Part shown: in pieces, positions 1-11,218 of the stretch
How the letters are laid out: every line of letters starts with the position of its first letter
Position numbering within the stretch: the first letter of the stretch is position 1
From: Pleodorina starrii
Lineage: Eukaryota; Chlorophyta; Chlorophyceae; Chlamydomonadales; Volvocaceae
Assembly: GCA_030267565.1 (NCBI GenBank)
Contig: BRXU01000013.1
Location: 2,024,001-2,088,000 of the forward strand
Direction of reading: 5' to 3'
DNA length: 64,000 nucleotides
The notes under the pieces: generated by a model
What the model saw: only the letters and a program-made list of their open reading frames with translations
Databases searched by the model: none
What the model was told of the DNA's origin: nothing
Made by a program: the position numbers and the translations under genes

Positions 1-2234
1 CGGGTGTGTACAGGGCGCGCCGGGACGCGGCGGGGCGTTTGCACCTCGACCGTCCCCGCAACGGCGCCCCGGCCAGCTGTCCGGCTGGATGCCAAAGCCC
101 CGCCCCGGGCCGGCATCGGTACAGTCGCCTCCATCCAACCCGGCTTCCGGACCAAGATAGCCAACGCGGGAGCAGTTCGCTCGGTGCCAACGCCATGTTC
201 GGTGGCGGCCAACACCACAGCCACCTGCGAGCCGGCGACGGCAAAAGGTAGTCCAAGTCTGCCATTGCGCAGGATGACCACAGCCACCGTACCGTATGCG
301 CGCCTGATCGAGGGCCTCATGCAGGAGTCCCTGTCGCAGCAGGTTCCGGACGTCACAATGGACCCCGAGCGGGTCGCATGTGTGCACCCTACCACCATGC
401 ATGTTGGGTCCACTATAACACGGGTCATTCATGCAGCAGCAGGCTGCGGGCCGCATCACCCGTCAAAGGGCGAGGGCAAAGACCCTGGAGCAGGCAGAGA
501 GCCGAATCAGGGAGCCGAATCGTCATTCTTGACGATATAAGTGGGACTGGGCGGGCCCCAACCGTCAAGCGTATCGTTCAAGGGCAAGTAAGAAGCAAGT
601 AAGAACCTGGGCAGCAGCAGTTCACAATCAGCAGCTGCATGCAGTGACTCATCCAGGACCGTGCAGCGGGCTGAACTGCGCAGCGAGGTACGTTGCCGAC
701 CGGCAGGGCGGGGTGCGTCGAACGGCACGTTAGGCGCGTTAGGCAGTATTCCCCTGATGACTGTCAGTTGTTGACTGAACCAATTTACAGTGGTTCCTGT
801 GGTTGGTACAGTGGGCTCCAGACCCTCGGAAGAACAGAGCCCTACAGAGCCAGCTGGCCAACTGGTTGTGGACTGCAGCGTTATTTGCTGTCACTGGCTG
901 TCATTTGCGCCGCGCTTCTAACCGGCGCTGGCGCCTGGCGCGGCGATGCTTCGTTTCCGGACCTTTCCTTCGTTCCACACCCCTTCACAAATGCCATAGT
1001 TCAAGAGGCTGCACCTGAACGTGTACAAGCGGCGGACCGGCGGCGACAGCGGAGGCTCGGCAGGGGGCCGGATGGCCAAGGCTCTGACGACCGGAACGGG
1101 TGATTCTGGCCCCATATAGTTGCAGGCTGCGCTGTGGTCTAAACAGTTATAATTATTTATCACGGCGCACAGGGATGACCATAACAACAATTTGTCGCAG
1201 GTTTGCTTTGTCCACCAGATTTGAAGATAGACGGAGCCAGTTACGTGTGCGACCAAGGCGTAATGAGTGGCGTAAGGAGGCTGTTGAGTGTCTGAAGCTG
1301 TGCATAGTTGTCAGCATGTTCCAATACCGCTCGGCGCCTGGATTTCGCCGGAAGGCGCCGACATCCGACACGACCCGACAGCGTCGACATCCGGCAGCGT
1401 ATTGCGTTGTTCCCTTTCGCAGGCCACATGCATCAACAAACGCATGTCTCTCTGTTCGATACGATCATTGCCCATCCCACTGATGCTATTCGTCTTGTGC
1501 CTTTGCCCTAGCTGTGGAGGGCAAGACGGATGGCTGTCGCGCAAATGTCGGGCTTGCGGCGGCCCCTCAGATCAGGTCGGACCTTGGACCGCGTTTCCTG
1601 CGCTCCGACAAACAACTTATGGTTCACAGCAAAAGGTTTTGCCTTCTTCCAAGTCGTTAAGCATGCGCATGGTTTACTGATAACATGGCAGGTCAATTCC
1701 GGCAAGATTTGTGACGGCCGCTGTCAAAGAGGCACCTGTCTTTCGTCCGGGCCCCTCCCCCTGTCAAAGTCAGCAGGCGTCTGATCTCGCAAACGGGCTG
1801 TTTGCTCCTAGGCGCTTGTGCAAATGCAGATGCTGCGAGCCTCAAGCTGATCATCGTTGAACAAGCCTTGCTGAACCTCAACGGCAGTGTTCGTAGACAT
1901 GGGTTTCACCGTTTGCCACGTCTGATCCTGGAGCGCTTGCGCCGCATCCCGTAGCCTCATTTGACAGACCGTAACTGCAGAAATACCTCGTCGCACCGCG
2001 ATCAATGCTACTGTAGTCACAAGAGTGTCGGGAGACTTTTGCTCGCACGCGCGGGCAATTCGGCAGATCTCCCACGTCGGAACCACGCGGAGAGCACGTC
2101 ATTTCCTTGGCAGCGTGTAACCTTCTCAACAGTTGATCTTGTTTCTTCGTTGTCGTCTGTTTTGGGGGGAGCTTGAGCTTGACTTTCCATCAGGCGGCGC
2201 ACTGCAGGCGCAGCTTGTGCCCCACCTCTAAAGC
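1..2234. other. Unassigned sequence at the left edge; possible tail of an upstream gene
   Basis: No gene could be supported here. A plus-strand frame is open from the window edge to a TAA at 538-540; its translation has no recognisable domain and no clear splice sites. A TGTAA poly(A)-type motif at 2116-2120 could be the 3' end of a plus-strand gene that starts outside the window, but nothing links it to the edge frame. The sequence from about 1100 to 2200 is less GC-rich than the genes and looks intergenic. Confidence 0.4.
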
Positions 2235-5200
2235 ATGGCGGCCGCGGGGCCGTCACGCGACGCCGAGACGTCAGCGCCATCTTCCTCATTTGGGTCGCAA
2301 TCTCAGCGGGAATCACTACAGAGGCCGTCGCCTAGAGTCCCCCGGGGGAGGCAGCCATGGCCGCTGCCGTTCTGCTTTGCGGCCGTGGCAACGTCACCGC
2401 CTGGTTCCGGCCGCATAACGCCCACGATCGCGGTTTTGCTCGAGGGCGTTGCGGTGCTGCTGCTGGCGGTGCTGCTTGCGGGCGCCAGCAGCCCGGCGTT
2501 GGCGGCATCGGGGCGTCGGGCCACGATGTTCGCGGGCGGCGGCGGCGCGGCGACCCGCGGGTCAAGAACCCTAATGCAGGTGAGACCGGGGGCTTTCTTG
2601 CCGGCCGCATGCGGTCGGTGTCGTTGCCAAACCAGGTATGTAAATTTATGATCTTGCCTTTCGGCGTTTGACTGGCCCGAAGCGCAGTAAAAAGCAAGTC
2701 GCGACCGGCCATGTCCAGAACAAAGACCTGACTTTTGAAGCGGAGTACTATCGGAACAAAATTAAGCTATTTCAGTTTGAATAGTATCTCATGAAAAAGT
2801 ATTTCAGTTCTGAGGTTGCTGGCAGGCGTCGACGCTATCAGGATTGAAGGTTCCGTTGCCCCTTCACGTACCCCGCTCAGCAACTCGCATGCGTGTTGCT
2901 GAAGTGCTACCCACGACGACGACGCCCTTCTCGCCGACCGCACCTACCTCTCCCCATTTCCAGAGCACCGCACCTCCCGACAACATCACGGTGCGCCTCC
3001 AGCCGGAACCTGCGGCCGCGCCCAGCCCTGCCGACTCCGCGGGCGCTCCCGCCGCCGACGGCGGCGCGCCAGCGGAAGGCGCCGGGTCGCCGCCGCCGCC
3101 GCCACCGCCGGCTTCGGACTCCTCGCGGGATGGCGTCCTGGACTCCCTCGACGGCCTTCTGTCAGATCTGGGTTTCGGAGCTGGCAGCCCCACCACAGCT
3201 GATGACACTGGCGGCGGTGACGGCAGCGGCAGCGGCGGTGGAGTCCCTGGTACGGATACGGGTACGGCTGGCGGCGGCGACGGCGGCAGCGCGCCGGCGC
3301 TGGGCAGCAGCGGCCCCATGCCTGCGGACCAAGGTGAGTTGGGCGTCAACTCCAGCGCCGCCAGCGTCGCGCCGTACAACGCCACCGGCGGCGGCGACGC
3401 CGCCGCATCCGTGCCGCCCGACGTCGTCGCTTGGGGCGGTCCCGACACAGCCGCCGCCACCACGAGTCCCCCCGCCGTCAGCGGCGCCGTCAGTGGCAAC
3501 TCCAGTGCCCCGGACGACAGCGGCAGCGGCGGCCTTCCCATGCCGGCGGACCAGAGCGAACGCGGCATCAACTCCAGCACCGCCATGGACCCGCTGGTCA
3601 CCGCCAACGACACCAGCGGCGTCGCTGCCGGCGTCGTCGACACCGCGGCACCGGCGGCAGCTGTAGACCCACCCGGCAGTAGCGACATCGGCGCCGCGCC
3701 GCCCGACGTCGTCGACACCGCGGGACCGGGATACGGCGGCAGCTACTACTACCCGCCCGACGCCAGCGGGATCAGCACCGGCACCGGAACCGGCACTGTC
3801 GACACGAGCGCGCCGGAGCTAGACAGCGGCAGTGGCAGCGGCGGCGGTCTGCCCATGCAGGCTGACCAGGGCGATCTGGGGCTCAACTCAAGCGCCGTCG
3901 TGGGACCAACCGCCGCCAACGACACCAGCGGCGGCGGCGGCGGCGGCGCCGCGCCGCCGGACGTGGTCGCCGCGGCGGGTCCCGACGACGTCGCCGGGGG
4001 CTCTGACGCCCTGCGCGGCACGGACGGCTGGCCTTGTGACTGGAGGAAGGGACACGCCGACTGCGCGAGCGGCTACAGCTGCATCCCCAGTACGACCAGC
4101 GCCTCCAGTCCAGGTGGGTGGTGGGTCGCTGGGTCCAGGGAGGGCCGTGTACAGTCCGATCCAGTATGGCTGATCAGTTTATATGGTTTGTGGTCTTTTT
4201 TGTGTCTCGAGGCCATTGCAGTCTTGTTGGGGTTGTTGAATTTGATGTGATGGGATAATTGATTTGATGGGTCGAAATTCTCGCTAGTTCCGCAAACTCG
4301 TCTTTCTGGGCCCTAAAAAGTAACAATACTATCGGTACTTCAAGTTTATTACCCTAAATGTTTTTTATACGGCGCTCCCGCTCGGCCAAACACGTGCGCA
4401 GGCAGCTGCATTCGGAATCCGGTGGGCGGCAACCCGCTCCCGCCCGACCTGGCGCTGCCCGTCGTGTTCTATCCATTGACCAATGGGTCGCTCAGCGCAT
4501 GGCCGCCTGGATCCGGATCCGCGTACGACGGCATGATCGTACAGGGCAACATCTTTGCGGAGACCCTCGAGACGACGGACCCGGACGACCCCTTCCCTGG
4601 AGCCATCACTTGCGACCAGCGTGAGTACCTAGGGTTTCGGAGCTTTGGGGCTTCCCTTTCCTTGTTGGATCCTGGATCTGGATTCTGGCTGAAGCCGTGG
4701 ATCAAACCGGCTGACGTTTGTGGATCCGGGCTGGAGCGGTGCCACTTCCGCTGAGAAACCAAATTTCGGTCAAGCCAACATGTATTTCTTGTTGGGATCG
4801 TTTATTCAGCTTTCCTGATGCTCCCGCAAACGCCCCAATTTGCCTTTTGCGCAACAAAAAAAGTAAAAGGATCAATAACGCCCTCCCCAACGTCCTCCCC
4901 CACATTCATCGCCGACCGCACCGACCGCAGGCTCCGCCTCCCTGATCTCCATTCCTGGACTGACGTACGGTCGTACCGGCGCCTTCACCATCAACCTCTG
5001 GGTGCGCAAGCCGCTCGTGGACATCACGGCGGCGCTGGGCGACGAGGTGTACGACAACAGTACCGGTTGGGAGCCTTCCGTGTACGAGTATATGCTGACT
5101 CATGCCAACCTACAACCGCTAAGTCCGACGGCGGCGAGGTGGACGCCCATGGATCGAAACCAGGTGATTGATGGCAGCAGATAGGGCGCCACGGGATGAG

Positions 5201-8200
5201 AGAGTGGGCGCCACGGGATGAGAGAGTGGGCGCCACGGGGTGAGAGAGTGGGCGCCCCGGGGCGAGAGAGTGGGCGCCCCGGGGCGAGAGAGTGGGCGCC
5301 CCGGGGCGAAAAAACCACCATCGCAGTGAAATAATCGAGGCGGGGCGCGAGCGGGCGCCGTACTGTGGATGTACGGCAACAGCATGTACGATATTTGGGG
5401 TGAGGCGCCCCTATAAACGTTCGGTGACCCACCGCACGGCTTGTCTGGCTCTTGTCTGCCGCTACTGTTGCTGCTACTGCTGCTGCTGCGGCGGCGGCGG
5501 TTGCCACTACCACTGCCACTGCTACTGCTACTGCCGCTACTGCCGTTGCCAATGCTGCCGCTGCCGGTGCTGCCGCCGGTGCTGCTGTCGCTGCCACCTC
5601 GCCTCCGCAGGTCGCCATGTACCTCCTGCCCCGTACGTCACCCCTGTACGGCGTCGCTCGGGCGTTCGTCAAGGACGGCAACGACGGGCAGTCGGTGGTG
5701 TTTCTGGACAGCGACGGCCGCATCGCGGACACGGATCGCACAACCTTGCAGTACAGGTACGACAGTCGTACGGCACCTGATGGGATTTTTTAATGAGATC
5801 CAAGATCCGGGTTTCGAGCTTTCCTTGGGGTGGTCTAGGTGGGCGGCGCGGAGGACTACCGCAGAGGGAGTTTCGGCGAGTGGTGTGATACGTCGGCATC
5901 CAAATGTGGTCGACGAGGTCGGCCCCTGTCTAATCCGCGTTGCCACCCCCTGTGTCCACGTGTGGACACGTGGAGATAAGGGTGGTACGACAGCGGGTTC
6001 TGGCTTCTGGGTCGCTCGCAGCGGAGTTAAGTGGGTTCTGGGTCACCGACTTGACCCGTCTGCGACATCGTCTCCATTGCCACCCTACAGTGCCGCCCTC
6101 CCGCCCCGCCCCGCCCCGCCCACCTTCCTCCTCAGGCCCTGGAATCTGACCGACGGCCAGTGGCACATGCTCACAATCAGCAGCCAACCGGGTGGCGGCC
6201 GAGGCTGGCGGATGTACGTCGATGGCAGCCTTGCCGTACAGATCCCATCTCGAGATTACCCTCCAGGTGGGTGGCGCAGCGCCGTCATGGTTATCGTCGT
6301 CGTTCTCGTCGTCGTCGTAGGTATCAAAAATTCGTCGTATTTTTTAGTCTAAAAAATATCATTGTGACCATCTCGACCTTTTCACCTCGTAAAATCAAAT
6401 CCGTAAATCGAAATGTGCGTTCGAAGGTTCGATTTTTCGTATTCGCATTCGCATTCGCCGCAGGTTACGATCCCTCGCGCGACAACAGCACGGCGGCCTA
6501 TGCGGAGATCGACGGCGGAGACCCCATGTTTATGGGAGGCCCCTTGCTGCTGTGCGGACGGTACGGCGCGCCGTACAGTCGGGCGTACGGCGGCCAGCTG
6601 GCCAACCTGGCGGTGTTCGACGCGGCGCTGAACGCGGCCCAGGTCGCAATGCTGTACGACATGGTGGGTCGTAAAAATAGTATATTCAGCGTGTAACTAT
6701 GTGTCTAGCGCTGTCCGTTCGCAGTTGGTGGTTTTGGTGGTTGGCACTTGGCAGGTTTTGTGGTTGGCTGGTCTTTGGGTGGGCTCTGGGTTTCTCTTCG
6801 GCGGGATGCGTAATACGGCACCGAGGTCCCTTCGGGAGTGGGAGTGAAAGGTTCGAAAGGATTGTTGTCAGGGTAGCTTGGTCTCTGTTCTCACCTTCGA
6901 AACGCCCGTACGGTACGGCACCTCTTCACGCCCCTTCTGCGTGCAGGTGATGGACCCCGCTGCCGTACCCGAGCCGGCGCTTCCCATCCGCCGTCACCCC
7001 TGGTACGGCAGCACCCTGCTGACCCCGCCGGAGTGGATGGCGGCGGATCAATCGGACCAACGGCTGGCGGGGGAGTTGGGAACGCTGACGGGGACGCCGC
7101 CGGCGGCGTCGCCGACTGGCGGCGGCGATGGCGGCGGCGGCGGCGGCGGCGGCGACGTCAACGGCACTCTGACGTCGGCGTTCACGGAGGCGCTGGCGGC
7201 GGCGCTGCTGGAGGCGATCACGGGCGTGTCGTACAATCGTACGGAAGGGATGCCGTGCAGCTTGGATTTGCGGCGGGAGGCGGGGCTGGCGTTCTGCCAA
7301 CCGGGGCTGGTGGGTTGGGCGGGTGTGGGCGGGGGGCGGGGTTGGAGCAGCACCGGGTGGTTGGGTGGTTGGGTGGGTGGGGGTTGGGGGATTGGGGTTC
7401 GCTGACTCGGTCTTCCGCCTTATCCCATGTTCCCACCTCGCTCCTGTCCCCAACTGATAAAAGCCGGGATTCCTGGGACTGCCTGGAGTCTCCGATCCAT
7501 TCCCCAACCGCCGCCGCAACCACCACAACCGCAACCGATAACCGCCGCTGTCAACCGCCGCGTTCCCCTCTGTCCGCCGTCAGGTTTGTGCGCCCGTCCA
7601 CACCACCACCACCACCGGCAGCAGTAACGCCAGCACCAATGGCAGCCGCCGCGCCGTCTCGCCAGGCGCCCTGGTCTTCGCCGCCGCCGCCGACGCCGCC
7701 GCGTCGTCGTCGGCGCTGCTCGGCGTCTGCGCGCCGCCGGCCTCCGGCATGCTGCTGCCCGGGATGTGGCCCTCCGACTGGCCGGCGCCCGCCGCGCACT
7801 TCCCACTGACCCGTGGGTCGCTTCGCTCCTGGCCGTTGGGGGAGTACGGCGGGCGGTTGGAGAACGTGACCTGGGCCGCCGACTCGCGCTTCGGGCGGGT
7901 GGTGCGGTGCAGGCGCGCCGACAAGAGCCGTGTCGTACTGGATGCCGTAACGTACGGCACGCGGGGCCCGATGGCGGTGAATTTTTGGGTTCGGAGCAGC
8001 CGCGAGGATTTGACGCCAGTGGAGGGGGCGGCGCCGGGGCTGCAATACGTGTTCTCACACGTCGGCGCGGAACCCTTCGCCAGCTTCGGACCCAACCAGG
8101 TATGCGATAATGCGACTTATGTGGTTACGACGACTTCGTGTTAAGAGTTTGTGTGCGTGTGTATGTGTGTGGCTGTGTTTGCGTGTGCAGTTGTGTATTT

Positions 8201-11187
8201 TGTGCGATTGTGCGATTGCGCGCGTTTTTGCGATTTTGAGTCTTAAGGTGTCAGGGAGCGGTTGCGCCACCCTCCCCTTCCCTTCCCACACATACACATA
8301 CACACACATACGCAAACATACATTTCCCCTCCTCCTCCCCCTTGTCTCCCCCGCCCGCAGGTCCACCTGTACATCCCTGAGGTCGGCAGCCTCCTGTACG
8401 GCATCTCCGTACGAGCCATCCTCCGCGACGGCGACGACGTCAATCTGGGTCGCCCCAGCGAGGTCTTCGTGGATAGCGACGGATCGGTCGGAAACGACAA
8501 GCCTCGGACTTGGGGTGAGAGCTGAGAGGATGGGGGTGGGCTCTGGCGGGTGTGTGAGTGAGTGTGTGTGTAGCTTGTTCAGGGGGGGGGTGTCTGAGAG
8601 CTGGAGGGCGACAGTCATGCGCCCGCCCTCTCACGCGGGCGCGTGAGAGGGCGCCTATCTCACGCGCCCCAACCAATCCCAACCTCCAACTTCCAACCTC
8701 CCGGCCCGCAGCTCCCCGGGATGATGGTGTCAATATTGCGGATGGCGGCTGGCACATGATCACCGTGTCCACGAATTGGTGAGGGAGGAGGAGGGGGAGG
8801 GGGAGGAGGGAGGAGGAGGGGGAGGGGGAGGGGGAGGGGGAGGGAGGGATGAGGGGGAGGGGGAGGGAGGGAGGGGGAGGGGGAGGGAGGGAGGAGGGAG
8901 GAGGGAGGAGGAGGGGGAGGGGGAGGGGGAGGGGGAGGGGGAGGGGGAGGGGGAGGGGGAGGGGGAGGGGGAGGGGGAGGGGGAGGGGGAGGGGGAGGGG
9001 GAGGGGGAGGGGGAGGGGGAGGGGGAGGGGGAGGGGGAGGGGGAGGGGGAGGGGGAGGGGGAGGGGGAGGGGGAGGGGGAGGGGGAGGGGGAGGGGGAGG
9101 GGGAGGGGGAGGGGGAGGGGGAGGGGGAGGGGGAGGGGGAGGGGGAGGGGGAGGGGGAGGGGGAGGGGGAGGGGGAGGGGGAGGGGGAGGGGGAAATGCG
9201 AACCGCTGAGAAGGAACCCAGGGGCGCCGACCGGGAGGGAGGGAGGCGCGAGACTCTGCGCGGTCCGGTGCTGTGGGCTTGTGGCCTTTCACAACTGGAT
9301 AACCCCACCAGAGAAGTGCACACACAAACGCACAAAACACGAGAACACAAACACACAAACACGCACACGCCCCCACGCACGCCCCCACACCCCGGGATCC
9401 CCCACAGGTCGGGCCCCGGCTACTCGCTGTACGTCGACGGCATGCTGCGCGGTCACCTGGTGCCCGGTGCCGTACGGAGTACGACAAACGCGAACGACAC
9501 GAATGTACAGGTAGGCGGGGGCGGAAGTTGGAAAGGGGCGGGGGTCGACGAACACTCTGCTACAACCCTTGAGAAGGACGCATCATCGATTAGGCCGCCA
9601 CCGCCGCCGCCGCCGCCTCAAGTAACTTCTGTATCACCGCAGGCGGCTTGCCGCCCGGGGGTGGGTGGGTGGGTGGGTGTCTGGGGTGGGTGGGGGCCAG
9701 ATCTTGTGGAGCCTGCGGGACGTATTTTTCCACACCGTCCTGACGTGCACTCCCACGATGTGGCACATACACAGTTGCACACCCGTTGTGGCACACGCAC
9801 ATACACCTCCCCGCATGCATGGCCCCCCCGTCCGCAGTGACTCATTGTTATATAAAGGAGCATATCACTCCCTGACCCCTCCGGACGAGAACCCCGCTCC
9901 ACAACAGGTGACGGGCGGCGGTCCCTCGCTGCTGAGCGGCCCCATCGTGCTGTGTGGCCGCGCGGACGGCGACCCCGACCGCCACTTCAGCGGTTCGGTG
10001 GCGGCCCTCAGCCTCTTCGATTCGGCGCTGCAGCCAGGGCAGGTCGCGGAGCTGTACGGCAGCTACCAGCGACAGGCCGTACATATGCCAGCGGGGCAAG
10101 TCATGCGAGGTGGGGCTCCCAGGGCGAGGGGAGGGCGGCAATGGGTTTTGGATGCGTGGAATGCCGTACATTGCACAGTATCCAGTGGCCGAGTTGCTGC
10201 CTGTTCTCAACGGTCTCAACGGTATCAATACCCCCTCCCAACCTCCAACCTCCAACCTCCCCCTGTCCCCCTCCTGGTTCCCCCGCTGCCCCCCGGTATG
10301 TATGTGTGTGTGTGTGTATGGTGCAGGTGGCGGCTACATCTCCGCGACAGCCACCACTGGCGACCCCTGCATCTTCCCCGTGTCGTACGGCGGCCGTACG
10401 CTATACGGATGCATCACGATCGACGGCGTGCTCAGCTGCCCCGTGGCGGTAAGTCGGTTTGCTAAGTAGCTCAGTAGTCAGTGCTATGTAGGTATCCAGC
10501 TACACCAGCAACGTCCACCACCATCCACTGATACCAAGTTACCAACCCGCTACCTGTGCCGACCTCGTACCGTATGCAGGGCGGCAATTTGGCTCCCTGT
10601 GCGATACCACGGCAGATGGGTGTCGTACCCATCGACTACACCGCCGCCGGCGCCGCCACTGACAGCGGTGAGGGCAGCGGCAACGATGGCAGCGGTGGTG
10701 GTGACGTCGTCGGCAGCGGCGACGACAGCGGCGGAGTGGTGGTGGACGACTATGGCTCTGCGTACGGCAACGTCAGCGACTACGAGGTCGCCAACACCGG
10801 TGCCGTACTGCGCCAGCTCCTGCCGTACAACTTGGCGGACGGCGTCATGCTGGGCCCTGCGGGTGGCGCCATGCCCCGCCTGACAGTGGGCGGACAGGTG
10901 AGCCGGCAGGATGTTGGGTATGGGTAGTCGTGACGCACGGGTCGTTCCTCCTATTTAGGCCGTGTGCCCAAGTCCAAGTCCAAATCCAAATCCAAATATA
11001 AATCCAGTTTGGCGCATTTCATTCACCCCACTCCCTCCCTCCTCCGCCCTTCCCGGCGAAGGACGCGTCCCTCCTGAAAACCCTAAAACAACCCCAAAAC
11101 CCTAAACCCAAACCCAACCCTCCGATCCATCATCTTTTTTAATTCTCCTTCTCTTAATCTTACTAATCTTATTCTTAATTCTTATTT

Positions 11188-11218
<31 letters not shown>

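Noticed and set aside
2844..2963. Using the CTCAG acceptor at 2880 for exon 2 of the LamG/FN2-like gene
   Set aside because: Its phase does not fit the donor at 2580 or the one at 2636. The TTTCCAG acceptor ending at 2963 fits phase 0 and has a better pyrimidine tract.
8660..9487. Very long frames reading as poly-Pro, Pro-Ser, Gly-Glu or Arg-Gly
   Set aside because: They are translations of the GGGGGA array in an intron; a hexamer array stays open in several frames on both strands.
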